Notes: generated by a model not told the origin, from the sequence alone. Numbered from the stretch's first letter, positions 23,731 to 33,121 are shown. The stretch: DNA of 64,000 nucleotides from Bacillota bacterium (GCA_012837335.1 DURM01000064.1:1-64000), one strand, 5' to 3'. Translations and numbers: made by a program.

Positions 23731-25737
23731 ATGTTAACACATCCAATCACGGTATTACCAGGAGTAGGTAAAGCCAAGGCCAAACTGGCAGCCAAGTTGA
23801 ATCTCGAAACGATTGCCGATGTGCTCCACAGTTATCCCCGCACTTATAAGGATTTCACAAAAGTAATCAGCCCAGACCAGGCGGAAATCGGCAGCGAAGG
23901 CTTGTTTTACGGCCGGCTGATCGATCTTAATGAGCGAGAGGTGCGCAGCAGGCGCCGCTTAATTCAAGCCCGGCTGCTAGGCAGCCACAAAGCTCTAACA
24001 TTAAGCTGGTTCACGGTGCCATACCGCCGCGGCCCAAGCTACCAGTATCAGCAGCTCGCTAGGGTAGGCGAACTGTGGGTATATGGACAGGTAAAACAGG
24101 GCTTCTATGGTCCGGAGATAGCCAGCGGCGAGTATTATACCTCGCGGCCTAAACACTTAGGCTTAGTTCCCGTCTATCCGCTGGTCGCCGGCATCACTAA
24201 CCGGATGCGGTTGGAGTGGATTGAGTTCGCCCTAAAATACTTGGATCAGGTGGAAGAGTGCCTCCCTGCTCATCTTTTCGATCAGTTTATGGGCCGAAAG
24301 CAGGCGGTGCGAGCCATTCATTTTCCCAAGAATGATGCTGAGCTGGCTCAAGCTAGGAAGCGGCTTATTTTTGAAGAGTTTTTCCTGTTTCACCTTAGTT
24401 TGGGGGCCGGCAGCCAGATCAAGGAATCGATTGCCCATAAACCTGATGGGAAGTTAACTCAAGCGTTTTTAGCCGGGCTTCCTTTTGAGCTTACTCCCGG
24501 GCAGATGCGGGCAATCAGAGATGTGCGGGAGGATATGGAATCGAAGCTGCAGATGCGCCGGTTAATTCAAGGCGATGTGGGCTCCGGAAAAACAGTAATT
24601 GCTCAGTATGCCACCTTAAAAGCAGTTGATTCCTGCGGCCAAGCAGCAATCATGGTACCGACCGAGATTTTGGCTCGGCAGATGTTTGAGCGGATGGAAG
24701 CTGCTTTTCGGCCGCTTGGTGTCAAGATTGCGCTTTTGATCGGCAAAACCACTGCCAAGCAGCGGGAGCAGATTCTGGAGGACTTAGCATCGGGAGAGCT
24801 TGCGGTGGTCGTGGGCACCCATGCGCTGATCACTGATGAAGTCAAGTTTGCTAATTTAACCCTCGCTGTTATTGATGAGCAGCACCGCTTTGGTGTGCGC
24901 CAGCGGACTGCGTTAAGCGAGAAGGGCAGCGCTGATCTGTTGGTGATGAGCGCAACACCCATTCCGCGATCATTGGCACTGACTCTCTATGGAGATTTAA
25001 ACACTACGATTATTCGTGATCTGCCCAAAGGCAGAAAGCCAATAGATACACGGTTAATTCATCCTAATCAGCGGGATGATGTCTACCGCTTTGTAGTTAA
25101 AAGAGTTAAAGCGGGCGAGCAGGCCTTTGTAGTCTTTCCTTTAGTTGAAGAGTCGGACAAGCTCGATGTGCGGGCAGCGATTCAGGAGATGGAAATGCTG
25201 ACTCAACACCAATTGGCTGAAGTGCGTGTAGGACTCGTCCATGGCCAGATGGGAAAAGCTAAAGATGAAGTGATGCAGGACTTTTACGAAAAAAAGCTCG
25301 ATGTGCTGATTTCCACAACGGTGATCGAAGTTGGCATGAATGTGCCTTCAGCCACAGTAATGGTTATAGAAAATGCTGACCGGTTCGGCCTGGCACAGCT
25401 GCACCAGCTGCGGGGGAGAGTCGGCCGGGCGGACCAGCAGGCCTACTGCTTCCTCATTGCTGATCCGAAAACCGATCATGCCAAACAGCGCTTGGATATT
25501 ATCAGGCATACAAATGATGGTCTTAAAATCGCGGAAGAGGATCTAAAACTGCGGGGTCCCGGTGATCTGCTGGGAACCAGGCAGTCAGGGGAGCCCTGGT
25601 TTAAGCTTGCCGACATCGTCCGGGATCAGCCTCTGCTTGAGCTTGCCGCCCGGGAAGCTCGCAAGCTCGTTTTGGCAGATCCAGATTTGGACAACCATCC
25701 GATTCTGGCTGCAGAAGTTAAAAGGCAGCAGCCGTAA
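23731..25737 (+). CDS. recG: ATP-dependent DNA helicase RecG
   Basis: Branch-migration helicase that remodels stalled forks and Holliday junctions. 668 aa, slightly short for the family but complete. An N-terminal OB-fold wedge domain (about 1-230) precedes the helicase lobes with GDVGSGKT (281-288), DEQHRFG (382 on), SATPIPR and QLRGRVGR, and a C-terminal TRG-like region. The ATG has GGAGGTGG upstream. It follows a terminator without an obvious promoter of its own. Confidence 0.97.
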   Translation: MLTHPITVLPGVGKAKAKLAAKLNLETIADVLHSYPRTYKDFTKVISPDQAEIGSEGLFYGRLIDLNEREVRSRRRLIQARLLGSHKALTLSWFTVPYRRGPSYQYQQLARVGELWVYGQVKQGFYGPEIASGEYYTSRPKHLGLVPVYPLVAGITNRMRLEWIEFALKYLDQVEECLPAHLFDQFMGRKQAVRAIHFPKNDAELAQARKRLIFEEFFLFHLSLGAGSQIKESIAHKPDGKLTQAFLAGLPFELTPGQMRAIRDVREDMESKLQMRRLIQGDVGSGKTVIAQYATLKAVDSCGQAAIMVPTEILARQMFERMEAAFRPLGVKIALLIGKTTAKQREQILEDLASGELAVVVGTHALITDEVKFANLTLAVIDEQHRFGVRQRTALSEKGSADLLVMSATPIPRSLALTLYGDLNTTIIRDLPKGRKPIDTRLIHPNQRDDVYRFVVKRVKAGEQAFVVFPLVEESDKLDVRAAIQEMEMLTQHQLAEVRVGLVHGQMGKAKDEVMQDFYEKKLDVLISTTVIEVGMNVPSATVMVIENADRFGLAQLHQLRGRVGRADQQAYCFLIADPKTDHAKQRLDIIRHTNDGLKIAEEDLKLRGPGDLLGTRQSGEPWFKLADIVRDQPLLELAAREARKLVLADPDLDNHPILAAEVKRQQP

Positions 25738-25912
25738 CAGCTGCTGCCTATGGGAGAGGAGAAACCGGAGGAAGAATAGAACCAAATCAATGGTTGCACT
25801 TCCTGTGCCTTTTGGGGAGGGCCAATCTCTTCACTGCTATTATGTGGTAGAATGTCCATCAAATATTCAAAAATCACTGCGGTATTTTTTTCCAGTTTTA
25901 GGAGGAATGAAT

Positions 25913-26470
25913 GTGCGGGTAATCTCCGGCAGTGCCCGGGGCCAAAAACTAAAGAGTGTGCCCGGTGTCACTACTAGACCAACCACTGATCGCGTCAAAG
26001 AGAATCTCTTTAATATTCTCGGCAGTCGGGTGATCGATGCCGTGTTTTTAGATTTGTTTGCCGGAAATGGCGGGATGGGGATTGAAGCTTTAAGTCGAGG
26101 AGCAAAACTAGCTGTCTTTATTGATAAAAGCCGCGCCTGCACGAAAATGATCAGGACAAATCTTGAGGAAGTAGGTTTTGTCGATCGAGCGCGAGTGTAT
26201 ACCAATGATGCCCTGAAAGCAGCGGCTGTTTTAGGCAGGCAGGGTGCAAAGTTTGATCTTATTTATGTCGATCCGCCTTATCAAACTGGCTTAGTCGCAA
26301 AATCTTTAGCTGCTATCAGCCAATTCAGCCTGCTGGCAGAAGATGGATTAGTGATCGCTGAATATGGAAAGAAAGAGGAAATTGCTCAATTTGCGTTGAA
26401 CTTAGTTCGAGTAAGAGAAGAAAAATATGGAGACACAGTTTTAGGATTTTATCGCAGCAAGGGGGATTAG
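25913..26470 (+). CDS. rsmD: 16S rRNA m2G966 methyltransferase RsmD
   Basis: SAM-dependent methylation of G966 of 16S rRNA. 185 aa. Motifs: [10 protein letters not shown] start, [27 protein letters not shown] (SAM binding) and VDPPY (120-123, catalytic). The GTG at 25913 has AGGAGG 7 nt upstream; an ATG at 25907 is too close to that site. The 175-bp gap before it holds a perfect 9-bp hairpin just after recG (25724-25748) with no T run and a possible extended -10 (TGGTAGAAT). The stop is 1 nt before coaD. Confidence 0.95.
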   Translation: MRVISGSARGQKLKSVPGVTTRPTTDRVKENLFNILGSRVIDAVFLDLFAGNGGMGIEALSRGAKLAVFIDKSRACTKMIRTNLEEVGFVDRARVYTNDALKAAAVLGRQGAKFDLIYVDPPYQTGLVAKSLAAISQFSLLAEDGLVIAEYGKKEEIAQFALNLVRVREEKYGDTVLGFYRSKGD

Positions 26471-26471
26471 T

Positions 26472-26963
26472 GTGAGAATTAGCGTATGTCCCGGCAGCTT
26501 TGATCCGGTTACATATGGACATATAGACATCATCGAGCGGGCGTCCGAGTTGTTTGAGCATGTGTATGTGGCAGTACTTCAGAACCGCGGTAAAACAGCC
26601 TGCTTTACCACCGAAGAACGCCTGGAAATGCTGGCAGAATCAGTGAAACATTTAACTAATGTTTCGGTAGAAAGTTTTGATGGTTTGGTAGTGGACTACG
26701 CGCGGAAAAAAAAGGCGCTGGCGATTGTGCGGGGGTTAAGGGCTGTCACAGATTTTGAATACGAGTTTAAGCTGGCCGCTATGAACCGCAACCTTGCCCC
26801 AGAAATCGAGACCGTATTCATGATGACCAGCAGCCAGTACTCGTTCTTAAGTTCTTCAGCTGTTAAGGAAGTTGCCAGCTTTGGCGGCGATGTTTCCCAG
26901 TGGGTTTCGCCGGCTGTTGCTGAACGCTTATATGCCAAGTACGAAATCAGTGGAAAGGAGTAG
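26472..26963 (+). CDS. coaD: Phosphopantetheine adenylyltransferase
   Basis: Penultimate step of coenzyme A synthesis: adenylates 4'-phosphopantetheine. 163 aa. Nucleotidyltransferase TYGH (residues 14-17) and the C-terminal [18 protein letters not shown] match the family HxGH and ISST-type motifs. The GTG start has AAGGGGG 6 nt upstream. rsmD-coaD is a conserved pair. Confidence 0.97.
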   Translation: MRISVCPGSFDPVTYGHIDIIERASELFEHVYVAVLQNRGKTACFTTEERLEMLAESVKHLTNVSVESFDGLVVDYARKKKALAIVRGLRAVTDFEYEFKLAAMNRNLAPEIETVFMMTSSQYSFLSSSAVKEVASFGGDVSQWVSPAVAERLYAKYEISGKE

Positions 26964-26969
26964 GCTGAA

Positions 26970-27452
26970 TTGAACAGGATCAATTTGATTATTCTCCTCG
27001 ACAAATTAGAAGACATTATTGACAATGCTCCTGAAATTCCTTTGACCGGGCGGGTGCTATTAGACTCGGATGAACTGCTGGAATTAATTGAAAAAATCCG
27101 CAACGCTGTACCCGAAGAGGTTAAGCGGGCGGAAATGGTTTCCACAGAAAAGGATCGCGTAATTTCCGAAGGACAGCAGCGGGCAGAGCGAATTATTGCC
27201 CAAGCTAAGGAGCAGGCGGCGCGGATGCTGAAAGAAAGTGAGATTTACCGTCAAGCCCAGCAGGAAGCAAAACAGATTCTAGCGGAAGCGCATCAGCGGG
27301 CTCAGGAGCTGATTAAAGGCTCAGAAGAATACGCCTTTAATGTCCTTTCAGAGCTCCATGAAACCCTGGATAAGACTATCAAAGTTGTAGCTAGGGGTCA
27401 GGAAGAACTGCAGAAAGATAATCGGAATACTGCTGCCGCCGCAGCTGAGTAA
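26970..27452 (+). CDS. Coiled-coil protein of unknown function downstream of coaD
   Basis: 160 aa, soluble. The N-terminus (about 1-50) is a short helical domain beginning NLIILLDKLEDIIDNA; residues about 60-150 form a long Glu/Gln/Ala/Arg-rich coiled coil reminiscent of ATP synthase subunit b or DivIVA-like helices, and the tail is poly-Ala. TTG start with AAAGGAG upstream. Proteins of this shape occur after coaD in Clostridia, often labelled ATPase, but no nucleotide-binding motif is present. It converges on ylbJ with one base between stop codons. Confidence 0.78.
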   Translation: MNRINLIILLDKLEDIIDNAPEIPLTGRVLLDSDELLELIEKIRNAVPEEVKRAEMVSTEKDRVISEGQQRAERIIAQAKEQAARMLKESEIYRQAQQEAKQILAEAHQRAQELIKGSEEYAFNVLSELHETLDKTIKVVARGQEELQKDNRNTAAAAAE

Positions 27453-27453
27453 G

Positions 27454-28668
27454 TTAGGATTTTGGTCCAATCCACACAAAGATAATGCGGTTGATTAAGC
27501 AGAAAACCACTGCAGTTAGAAACAGCAGGATACCGACTGCCACAGCCATTTTAGCCGACACGGCCAAGATGGCAATAAAGGATGGTTGGGCAGCTGCGTA
27601 GACTGCAGATGCTGGAGCAGAAAGTTTAAAACGGCTCCAGATGCTGGTCAGCGGTGGATAAACAAGGGCTGCTGTTATCCCTGCGCACAAAGCGTGAAGT
27701 ACACGAGCAGTAATATATGGTTTCATTCTGATATCTGTGCCGTGGATCATGGCAGCTACTTGTGCATGGACCGAAAGGCCGCTCCAGGCAAGCACTGCGC
27801 TGACAGCGGTTACCATCTGCCGGATTGGTGCTCCGCTTTTACTGATTGCTAAAGCGCCGATGTCAATTTCCAAGACTCCGGCGATCACCGCTGCGGTAAG
27901 CTCGCGGCTGATCCTAAACCAGGATAGGATGGGGGCGAGCAGATCCGCGGCTAGAGGTGTAATGCCGGTTAGCACTAAGATGCGCGATAAAACTGAAAAT
28001 GCTGTGATACAGCCGCCAATAAAAAGCAGTGAGGTAAAAGCTCCCGATACTGCCTCGTAAAACATAACGCCAAATGGCCGGCTGTTTTTTCTGCGTGCCT
28101 CGACCAGAGCCTGCACAGCTTTGGAAAGAGGTTTTTTTGTTGTTTTTTCGAGTTTAACCGGTTCGCGGCTCCCGTAAAAACGCATTAAAATCCCCACCAT
28201 AAAGGCCGAGAGGTAGTGGGCGGTAAATAAAACTGCGGCTAAATCGGGGCGTCCGAACATGCCCACACTCACCGCTCCGGCAATAAAGAGGGGGCCGGCT
28301 GTGTTAGCAAAGCAAAGCAGCCGCTCTGCTTCAATTTGGGTGCAGAGTTCTTCCCGGCGCAGCTCAGCGGTAATCTTAGCTCCCATTGGATATCCTGAAG
28401 CTAACCCTAAAGCCACCGCAAAAGCACTAGCACCCGGTATGCGGAACAGGGGGCGCATCACCGGTTCCAGTAAAGCCCCGATAAACTGCACAACTCCCCA
28501 TTCCATCAGAAGCCTGGCCATAACCATGAAGGGGAGCAGGGCAGGCAGAACCACTTCAAGCCACAATTTCAAGCCTTCCAGTGATGCCGCAAAAGCTTCC
28601 TGGGGGAAAATCACCAGGGCAGCTGCCAGCAGAAACCCGATCAAAGCTGTTAAATAGATGCGGCTCAT
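27454..28668 (-). CDS. ylbJ: Sporulation integral membrane protein YlbJ
   Basis: 404 aa, about eight to ten membrane spans, two nucleoside-recognition (Gate) type repeats with the family features LPALLPF, ASGYPMGAK and FANTAGP. In B. subtilis ylbJ is a sporulation gene expressed in the mother cell; the molecular function is unknown. The ATG at 28668 has AGGGAGGG upstream. In Firmicutes ylbJ commonly lies next to rsmD-coaD, as here. I could not identify a clean sigma-E promoter upstream. Confidence 0.92.
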   Translation of the reverse strand: MSRIYLTALIGFLLAAALVIFPQEAFAASLEGLKLWLEVVLPALLPFMVMARLLMEWGVVQFIGALLEPVMRPLFRIPGASAFAVALGLASGYPMGAKITAELRREELCTQIEAERLLCFANTAGPLFIAGAVSVGMFGRPDLAAVLFTAHYLSAFMVGILMRFYGSREPVKLEKTTKKPLSKAVQALVEARRKNSRPFGVMFYEAVSGAFTSLLFIGGCITAFSVLSRILVLTGITPLAADLLAPILSWFRISRELTAAVIAGVLEIDIGALAISKSGAPIRQMVTAVSAVLAWSGLSVHAQVAAMIHGTDIRMKPYITARVLHALCAGITAALVYPPLTSIWSRFKLSAPASAVYAAAQPSFIAILAVSAKMAVAVGILLFLTAVVFCLINRIIFVWIGPKS

Positions 28669-28742
28669 TCCAGTCCCTCCCTAGTCTGTCTATACCAATA
28701 CATATTGACTAAATTATCGTTTTATGCCGATGCTGTTTTTAC

Positions 28743-28771
28743 TTGATTTTTCCTTTAGCAGGTGGTAGTAT
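28743..28771 (+). promoter_or_regulatory. Sigma-A promoter for the siderophore transporter operon
   Basis: -35 TTGATT (28743-28748), 17-nt spacer, -10 TAGTAT (28766-28771) preceded by TGG. The predicted start falls next to the Fur-like box. Confidence 0.6.
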
Positions 28772-28782
28772 AAACATAAGAC

Positions 28783-28801
28783 GAGAATGAGACTCGTTCT
28801 C
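28783..28801 (+). promoter_or_regulatory. Fur-family operator (iron box)
   Basis: Inverted repeat GAGAATGAG-A-CTCGTTCTC, 9-1-9 with one mismatch, close to the Fur-type core TGAGAAT-N-ATTCTCA. It overlaps the predicted transcription start of the transporter operon, consistent with iron-dependent repression. PerR or Zur binding is not excluded. Confidence 0.72.
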
Positions 28802-28851
28802 AATCTAATGTAGATAAAGGAAATTAACAGCAGCGGTTAGGTAGGTGCACT

Positions 28852-29775
28852 ATGAAAAACAGTTATCTTTTGATAATCCTGGTACTTTTAGCAGCAGCGT
28901 CAGTAATGATCGGAGCAGCAGATTTCATAAGCGGCGAAATCAATATTATCCTGTTAAGCCGCATTCCCCGAGTGGTTGCGATTATTATCGCCGGGATGGG
29001 AATGAGTATTGCCGGGGTGATTATGCAGCAGTTAAGCCGCAATAAGTTCGTGGCCCCGACCACTGCTACCACTGTTGATGCCGCTAAATTTGGAGTTTTA
29101 CTAGCACTGATCTTATTTCCTGGATCAGGTTCACTGGTAAAAATGCTGATCGCGTTTGCCGCAGCCCTCCTTGGAACACTGCTGTTTATGGGGATTATGA
29201 GAAACCTCAAGCAGAAGAACATTATTTTTGTTCCGCTGATTGGGATCATGTTGGGCGGCGTTATCGATGCGATCACTACCGTGATCGCGTACCGCTATGA
29301 GCTGGTCCAGAATATCTCAACCTGGATGATGGGTAATTTCTCAATGATTATCAAAGGCCGTTACGAGCTGCTGTACTTAAGCATTCCGCTGTTAATTGTG
29401 GCATATTTATATGCGCAGCACTTTACCATTGCGGGTATGGGGGAGGATTTTGCCACAAACCTTGCCTTAAACTACAACCGCATTGTCAATACCGGTGTGA
29501 CGATCGTGGCTCTGATTACAGCTTTAGTGATTATCACTGTGGGCCGAATCCCATTTTTAGGACTGGTTGTTCCCAATATTGTCGGACTTTACAAAGGTGA
29601 TAATCTGCGCAACACCATTATCACAACAGCTCTGTTCGGTGCGGTTTTTCTTTTGGTCTGCGACATTTTCAGCCGCATCATCATCTTCCCTTATGAAATT
29701 CCCATCGGTCTAACCGTCGGGGTAGTGGGAAGCATCATGTTCTTGTATTTAGTGGTGCGGAGGAGAGAGCAATGA
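28852..29775 (+). CDS. yclN: Siderophore ABC transporter permease (YclN-like, FecCD family)
   Basis: 307 aa, about nine membrane helices, FecCD/BtuC-type permease. Typical features are SRIPRVVAIIIAGMGMSIAG near the N-terminus, PTTATTVDAAKFG, and GRIPFLGLVVPNI close to the C-terminal coupling helix. It would pair with the next permease to form the channel for an iron-siderophore. Best match from memory is the petrobactin importer YclNOPQ of B. subtilis. Preceded by a Fur-like box; the stop overlaps the next start (ATGA). Confidence 0.9.
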   Translation: MKNSYLLIILVLLAAASVMIGAADFISGEINIILLSRIPRVVAIIIAGMGMSIAGVIMQQLSRNKFVAPTTATTVDAAKFGVLLALILFPGSGSLVKMLIAFAAALLGTLLFMGIMRNLKQKNIIFVPLIGIMLGGVIDAITTVIAYRYELVQNISTWMMGNFSMIIKGRYELLYLSIPLLIVAYLYAQHFTIAGMGEDFATNLALNYNRIVNTGVTIVALITALVIITVGRIPFLGLVVPNIVGLYKGDNLRNTIITTALFGAVFLLVCDIFSRIIIFPYEIPIGLTVGVVGSIMFLYLVVRRREQ

Positions 29776-30716
29776 GTAATAAACGTCGACTTTTACTGCT
29801 GGGATTGATCGCTGCGGTCACCATCATCCTGTACCTTTCCATTGGTTTAAATGCCCGCAACTGGGATTACGCTTTATCAAGGCGGTTGCCCCGAATTCTT
29901 GCCATTGTGACTACGGGTGCTGCTATCGCCGTATCCACAACTATCTTCCAAACCATCACCCACAATCGGATCTTGACGCCAAGTGTGATGGGACTAGATT
30001 CACTGTACATGCTGTGGCAGACAGTAATTGTGTTCTTTTTTGGTTCCGGAAGTGTTTTGGTCCGCAATGTCAATCTCAATTTTGTGATTACCGCAGTCCT
30101 GATGGTTGGATTTACCCTGGTAATCTTCAAGTTTTTGCTGCGGCGCGAAGCAGGCAATGTGTTTTTCCTGCTGTTAATCGGATTAATCGTCGGGACACTG
30201 TTTCAAAGCCTCTCGTCATTTATGCAGATGATTATTGATCCGAATGAGTTTACAGTGCTGCAGGGAAGGATGTTTGCCAGCTTTAACAGCGTAAATGTCA
30301 ATGTTTTGACCATCGCTGTGATCAGCTGCGGCGCTGTCTTGGTAGCGAGCATCCGCTATTTTCCCATTCTTGATGTATTAGCGTTAGGCCGCGAACAGGC
30401 TATCAATCTGGGGGTGGCTTATGACAAAGCAGTCTGGCGGCTGCTGATTATGGTCATAATTTTGGTCTCGACGGCTACCTCGCTGGTTGGACCAATTACC
30501 TTTTTGGGTCTGTTGGTTGTAAATTTAGCCTGGCAGCTGTTAGCAACCTACCGCCACCGCACGATTATCTGGGGAGCATTCCTTCTAAGCATCATCACCT
30601 TAGTGGGCGGACAGCTGGTAGTAGAGCATGTTTTGAATTTTGCCGTGCCGATCAGCACTTTAATCAATTTAATCGGCGGCATTTACTTTATCAGATTACT
30701 AGTAAAGGAGAAGTAG
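29772..30716 (+). CDS. yclO: Siderophore ABC transporter permease (YclO-like, FecCD family)
   Basis: 314 aa, second FecCD permease. SRRLPRILAIVTTGAAIAVS and TPSVMGLDSLY are the family hallmarks, and GPITFLGLLVVNLAW marks the coupling region. About nine helices. Four-base ATGA overlap with the first permease and three bases to the ATPase gene indicate one operon. Two different permeases plus one ATPase and one binding protein is the YclNOPQ architecture. Confidence 0.9.
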   Translation: MSNKRRLLLLGLIAAVTIILYLSIGLNARNWDYALSRRLPRILAIVTTGAAIAVSTTIFQTITHNRILTPSVMGLDSLYMLWQTVIVFFFGSGSVLVRNVNLNFVITAVLMVGFTLVIFKFLLRREAGNVFFLLLIGLIVGTLFQSLSSFMQMIIDPNEFTVLQGRMFASFNSVNVNVLTIAVISCGAVLVASIRYFPILDVLALGREQAINLGVAYDKAVWRLLIMVIILVSTATSLVGPITFLGLLVVNLAWQLLATYRHRTIIWGAFLLSIITLVGGQLVVEHVLNFAVPISTLINLIGGIYFIRLLVKEK

Positions 30717-30719
30717 ACT

Positions 30720-31475
30720 GTGATCGAGATCCGCAATGTTACCAAAAGCTATGGAGATTTAAAAGTAGTCGATGAAGTCTGCATCAGGATTCCTAAAGGT
30801 AAAATTACTTCCTTAATTGGGCCTAACGGCGCCGGGAAAAGTACCTTACTGTCGATTATCAGCAGGCTGATATCTAAAGATGATGGTGAGGTGTATATCG
30901 ATCAGAAGGAACTGAGCGATTGGGATAATAGGGAGCTGGCGAAGAAAATCTCCATTCTCAAGCAGGCTAATCACACCGATCTGCGCTTAACCATTCGTGA
31001 ACTGGTAAGCTTCGGACGCTTCCCGCACTGCCGCGGCAATTTGACTAAAGCAGACTGGGAGCAGGTGGATCAGGCAATTGAGTATATGGGCCTGGCAGAT
31101 ATCCAGCATAAGTATCTCCACCAGTTAAGCGGCGGCCAGCAGCAGCGAGCTTATATTGCCATGGTAATAGCCCAGGATACCGAGTATATCCTCTTGGACG
31201 AACCTTTAAACAACCTGGATATGAAGCACTCGGTGGAAATTATGAAAATGCTCCGCAGATTGGTGGCAGAGCTCGGCAAAACAGTCATTATCGTCATCCA
31301 TGATATTAACTTTGCCTCCTGCTATTCTGACTATATTATTGCCATGAACGATGGTGTGGTGGTCAAAGTTGGCACGGCAAATGAGATCATCGATCAATCT
31401 CTTTTGACAGACATCTATGATCTTGATTTTCACATTGAAACTGTTAACAACAACCGCATCTGCATCTATTACTAA
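30720..31475 (+). CDS. yclP: Siderophore ABC transporter ATP-binding protein (YclP-like)
   Basis: 251 aa ABC ATPase that powers uptake. Walker A GPNGAGKST (residue about 34 on), signature LSGGQQQR, Walker B YILLDEP and the switch His in IIVIHD are all present. GTG start with AAAGGAG 8 nt upstream. Located between the permeases and the binding protein in a four-gene operon. Confidence 0.94.
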   Translation: MIEIRNVTKSYGDLKVVDEVCIRIPKGKITSLIGPNGAGKSTLLSIISRLISKDDGEVYIDQKELSDWDNRELAKKISILKQANHTDLRLTIRELVSFGRFPHCRGNLTKADWEQVDQAIEYMGLADIQHKYLHQLSGGQQQRAYIAMVIAQDTEYILLDEPLNNLDMKHSVEIMKMLRRLVAELGKTVIIVIHDINFASCYSDYIIAMNDGVVVKVGTANEIIDQSLLTDIYDLDFHIETVNNNRICIYY

Positions 31476-31495
31476 AAAATTATGGGGTGAATCTA

Positions 31496-32416
31496 ATGCA
31501 AACAAAAAATAGAGTGGTACGCATGATCTTTGGTGTAGTATTTGCGCTGGTATTGGCGGCAGCAAGCTCGCCGGTGCTGGCAAAGGTAGAAGTCAAACAT
31601 GAACTTGGGACAGCAGTCGTGGCGAAAAATCCTCAGACAGTTGTAGTTTTCGATTATGCAGCTCTTGATTCTTTAGATAATATGGGGATCGAAATTACTG
31701 GTCTGCCCAAAGCAAGTATTCCGGAGTACCTCTCCAAATTCAACGATAAAAAATATGTTGATGTAGGCACTCTTTTTGAACCAAACTTTGAAAAAATTTA
31801 TGAGCTGAGACCGGATGTGATCTTTATCAGCACCCGCCAAGCCGAAGTGTATCCGGAACTAGCTCGGATTGCTCCAACTGTGTACCTAACCATTGATACT
31901 TCCGATTTCTTAGGCTCCTTTGCCGCTAACCTGCGGATCTTGGGCGAGATTTTCGAGCAGACAGAGTTTATCGAAGCAGAAATTGCAGGTATTGAGGAGG
32001 AGTTTGCTGCAGTAAATGCCAAGATCCAAGAGCTTGGAGCAAAGGGCCTTCTGATTATGGCTAATGACGGTGCTTTAAGCGCCTATGGACCTAACTCGCG
32101 CTTTGGTGTGCTCCATAAGGAATTTGGCTTCCCGCCAGCGGATCCGAATATTGAAGTTGCCAATCACGGGCAAAACATCTCCTTTGAGTATCTCGCCAGG
32201 ATTAACCCTGATTACTTGTTTGTAATCGACCGGGCAGCCACTGTGGGCGGCAGCATTTCTGCTCAGCAGGTTTTAAACAACGATATTGTTAAATCTTTAA
32301 ACGCTTATAAATCTGATCGGATCATTTACCTGACCTCCCAAGTTTGGTATGTAGCCTCCGGCGGATTAACCGGAACCAAGATCATGATTGAAGATATCAA
32401 GCAGGTATTTAAATAA
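31496..32416 (+). CDS. yclQ: Siderophore-binding protein (YclQ/CeuE-like) without lipobox
   Basis: 306 aa substrate-binding protein of the helical-backbone TroA/FhuD type. The signal peptide runs MQTKNRVVRMIFGV to VLA at about residue 29. The mature protein has VFDYAALDSLDNMGIEITGLP and the LRPDVIFISTRQAEVYPEL segment typical of CeuE/YclQ. Unusually for a Gram-positive binding protein there is no lipobox cysteine, so membrane anchoring is not explained. The ATG at 31496 has GGGGTGA about 5 nt upstream. Last gene of the operon; the 164-bp gap after it shows no clear terminator. Confidence 0.9.
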   Translation: MQTKNRVVRMIFGVVFALVLAAASSPVLAKVEVKHELGTAVVAKNPQTVVVFDYAALDSLDNMGIEITGLPKASIPEYLSKFNDKKYVDVGTLFEPNFEKIYELRPDVIFISTRQAEVYPELARIAPTVYLTIDTSDFLGSFAANLRILGEIFEQTEFIEAEIAGIEEEFAAVNAKIQELGAKGLLIMANDGALSAYGPNSRFGVLHKEFGFPPADPNIEVANHGQNISFEYLARINPDYLFVIDRAATVGGSISAQQVLNNDIVKSLNAYKSDRIIYLTSQVWYVASGGLTGTKIMIEDIKQVFK

Positions 32417-32534
32417 AACACTGATAAAAACCGACCGGGAGCAGGAATTTACTTCTAACTGGCAAATATAATGATTTGAGTTTTGGTTAGTATCCCCTTG
32501 ACGGAGAAATAATGAGGATATGGGCGCATTTGAC

Positions 32535-32563
32535 TTGACAGTCAGAGCCAATCTTTGTATAAT
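32535..32563 (+). promoter_or_regulatory. Consensus sigma-A promoter for the DUF177-rpmF unit
   Basis: Perfect TTGACA (32535-32540), 17-nt spacer, perfect TATAAT (32558-32563). The expected start, about 32570, falls at the ribosome binding site, leaving a leader of only some 11 nt. Confidence 0.9.
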
Positions 32564-32580
32564 TTATGAGGTGAACAGCA

Positions 32581-33098
32581 TGCAGATTAAGATTTCTGCT
32601 CTCAGTAAGGTCGGCAGTATGCTGACTTTTGAGGAAGTCGTTCCTGCTGAAAGTTTTCCGGATTTAATCCAGCTGGGTGAGTTTCATTCTCCCCTCGATA
32701 TTCAAGTTACAGTAGTGAAGACTGAGTCCGGCTTTCTGGTATACGGGAGCGCTTCTGGCGATGTAACGCTGAGATGCTCTCGGTGTTTAGAGCCATTCGT
32801 ATATCATGTTGAAGCAGAGTTTGATGATGAATTTGTACCCCAGTCAAGCATAAACAGCGAGCCTGAGTTTGCTGACCTGGGAGACGAAGTATCCACATAT
32901 CAAGGTGATTATATCGACATTAAAGAGCTGATTACCGAATCGGTTCTCCTTGATGTACCAATGAAAGTCGTGTGCCGCGAAGACTGCAAAGGAATTTGTC
33001 CTGACTGCGGTCAAGCATTAAATGAAAAGACATGTCAGTGTAATCCACATAAGCCAGATCCTCGCTTGGCTGTATTAGCTGACTTGTTTAAGGAATAA
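32581..33098 (+). CDS. yceD: DUF177 (YceD-like) protein upstream of rpmF
   Basis: 172 aa DUF177 family protein. CSRCLEPF at about 63-70 is the family signature, and a C-terminal zinc-finger-like cluster (CREDCKGICPDCG) follows. The family is almost always next to rpmF and has been linked to 23S rRNA or large-subunit accumulation; the precise action is not established. The ATG at 32581 has GAGGTGA 5 nt upstream. rpmF follows after 23 nt. Confidence 0.92.
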
Positions 33099-33121
33099 TA
33101 GCATGAGAGGAGGATGCAGCA

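Noticed and set aside
25724-25748. Perfect 9-bp hairpin GGCAGCAGC / GCTGCTGCC after recG as a terminator
   Set aside because: No T run follows; it may slow polymerase or protect the 3' end but was not called as an intrinsic terminator.
25562-25912. Long N-terminal extension of rsmD overlapping recG
   Set aside because: The extension is in the shadow of recG and the family start matches GTG 25913 with an AGGAGG 7 nt upstream.
28669-28742. Sigma-E promoter upstream of ylbJ on the minus strand
   Set aside because: Only loose matches to the -35 and -10 consensus at the right spacing, so not listed although regulation by sigma-E is likely from the family.
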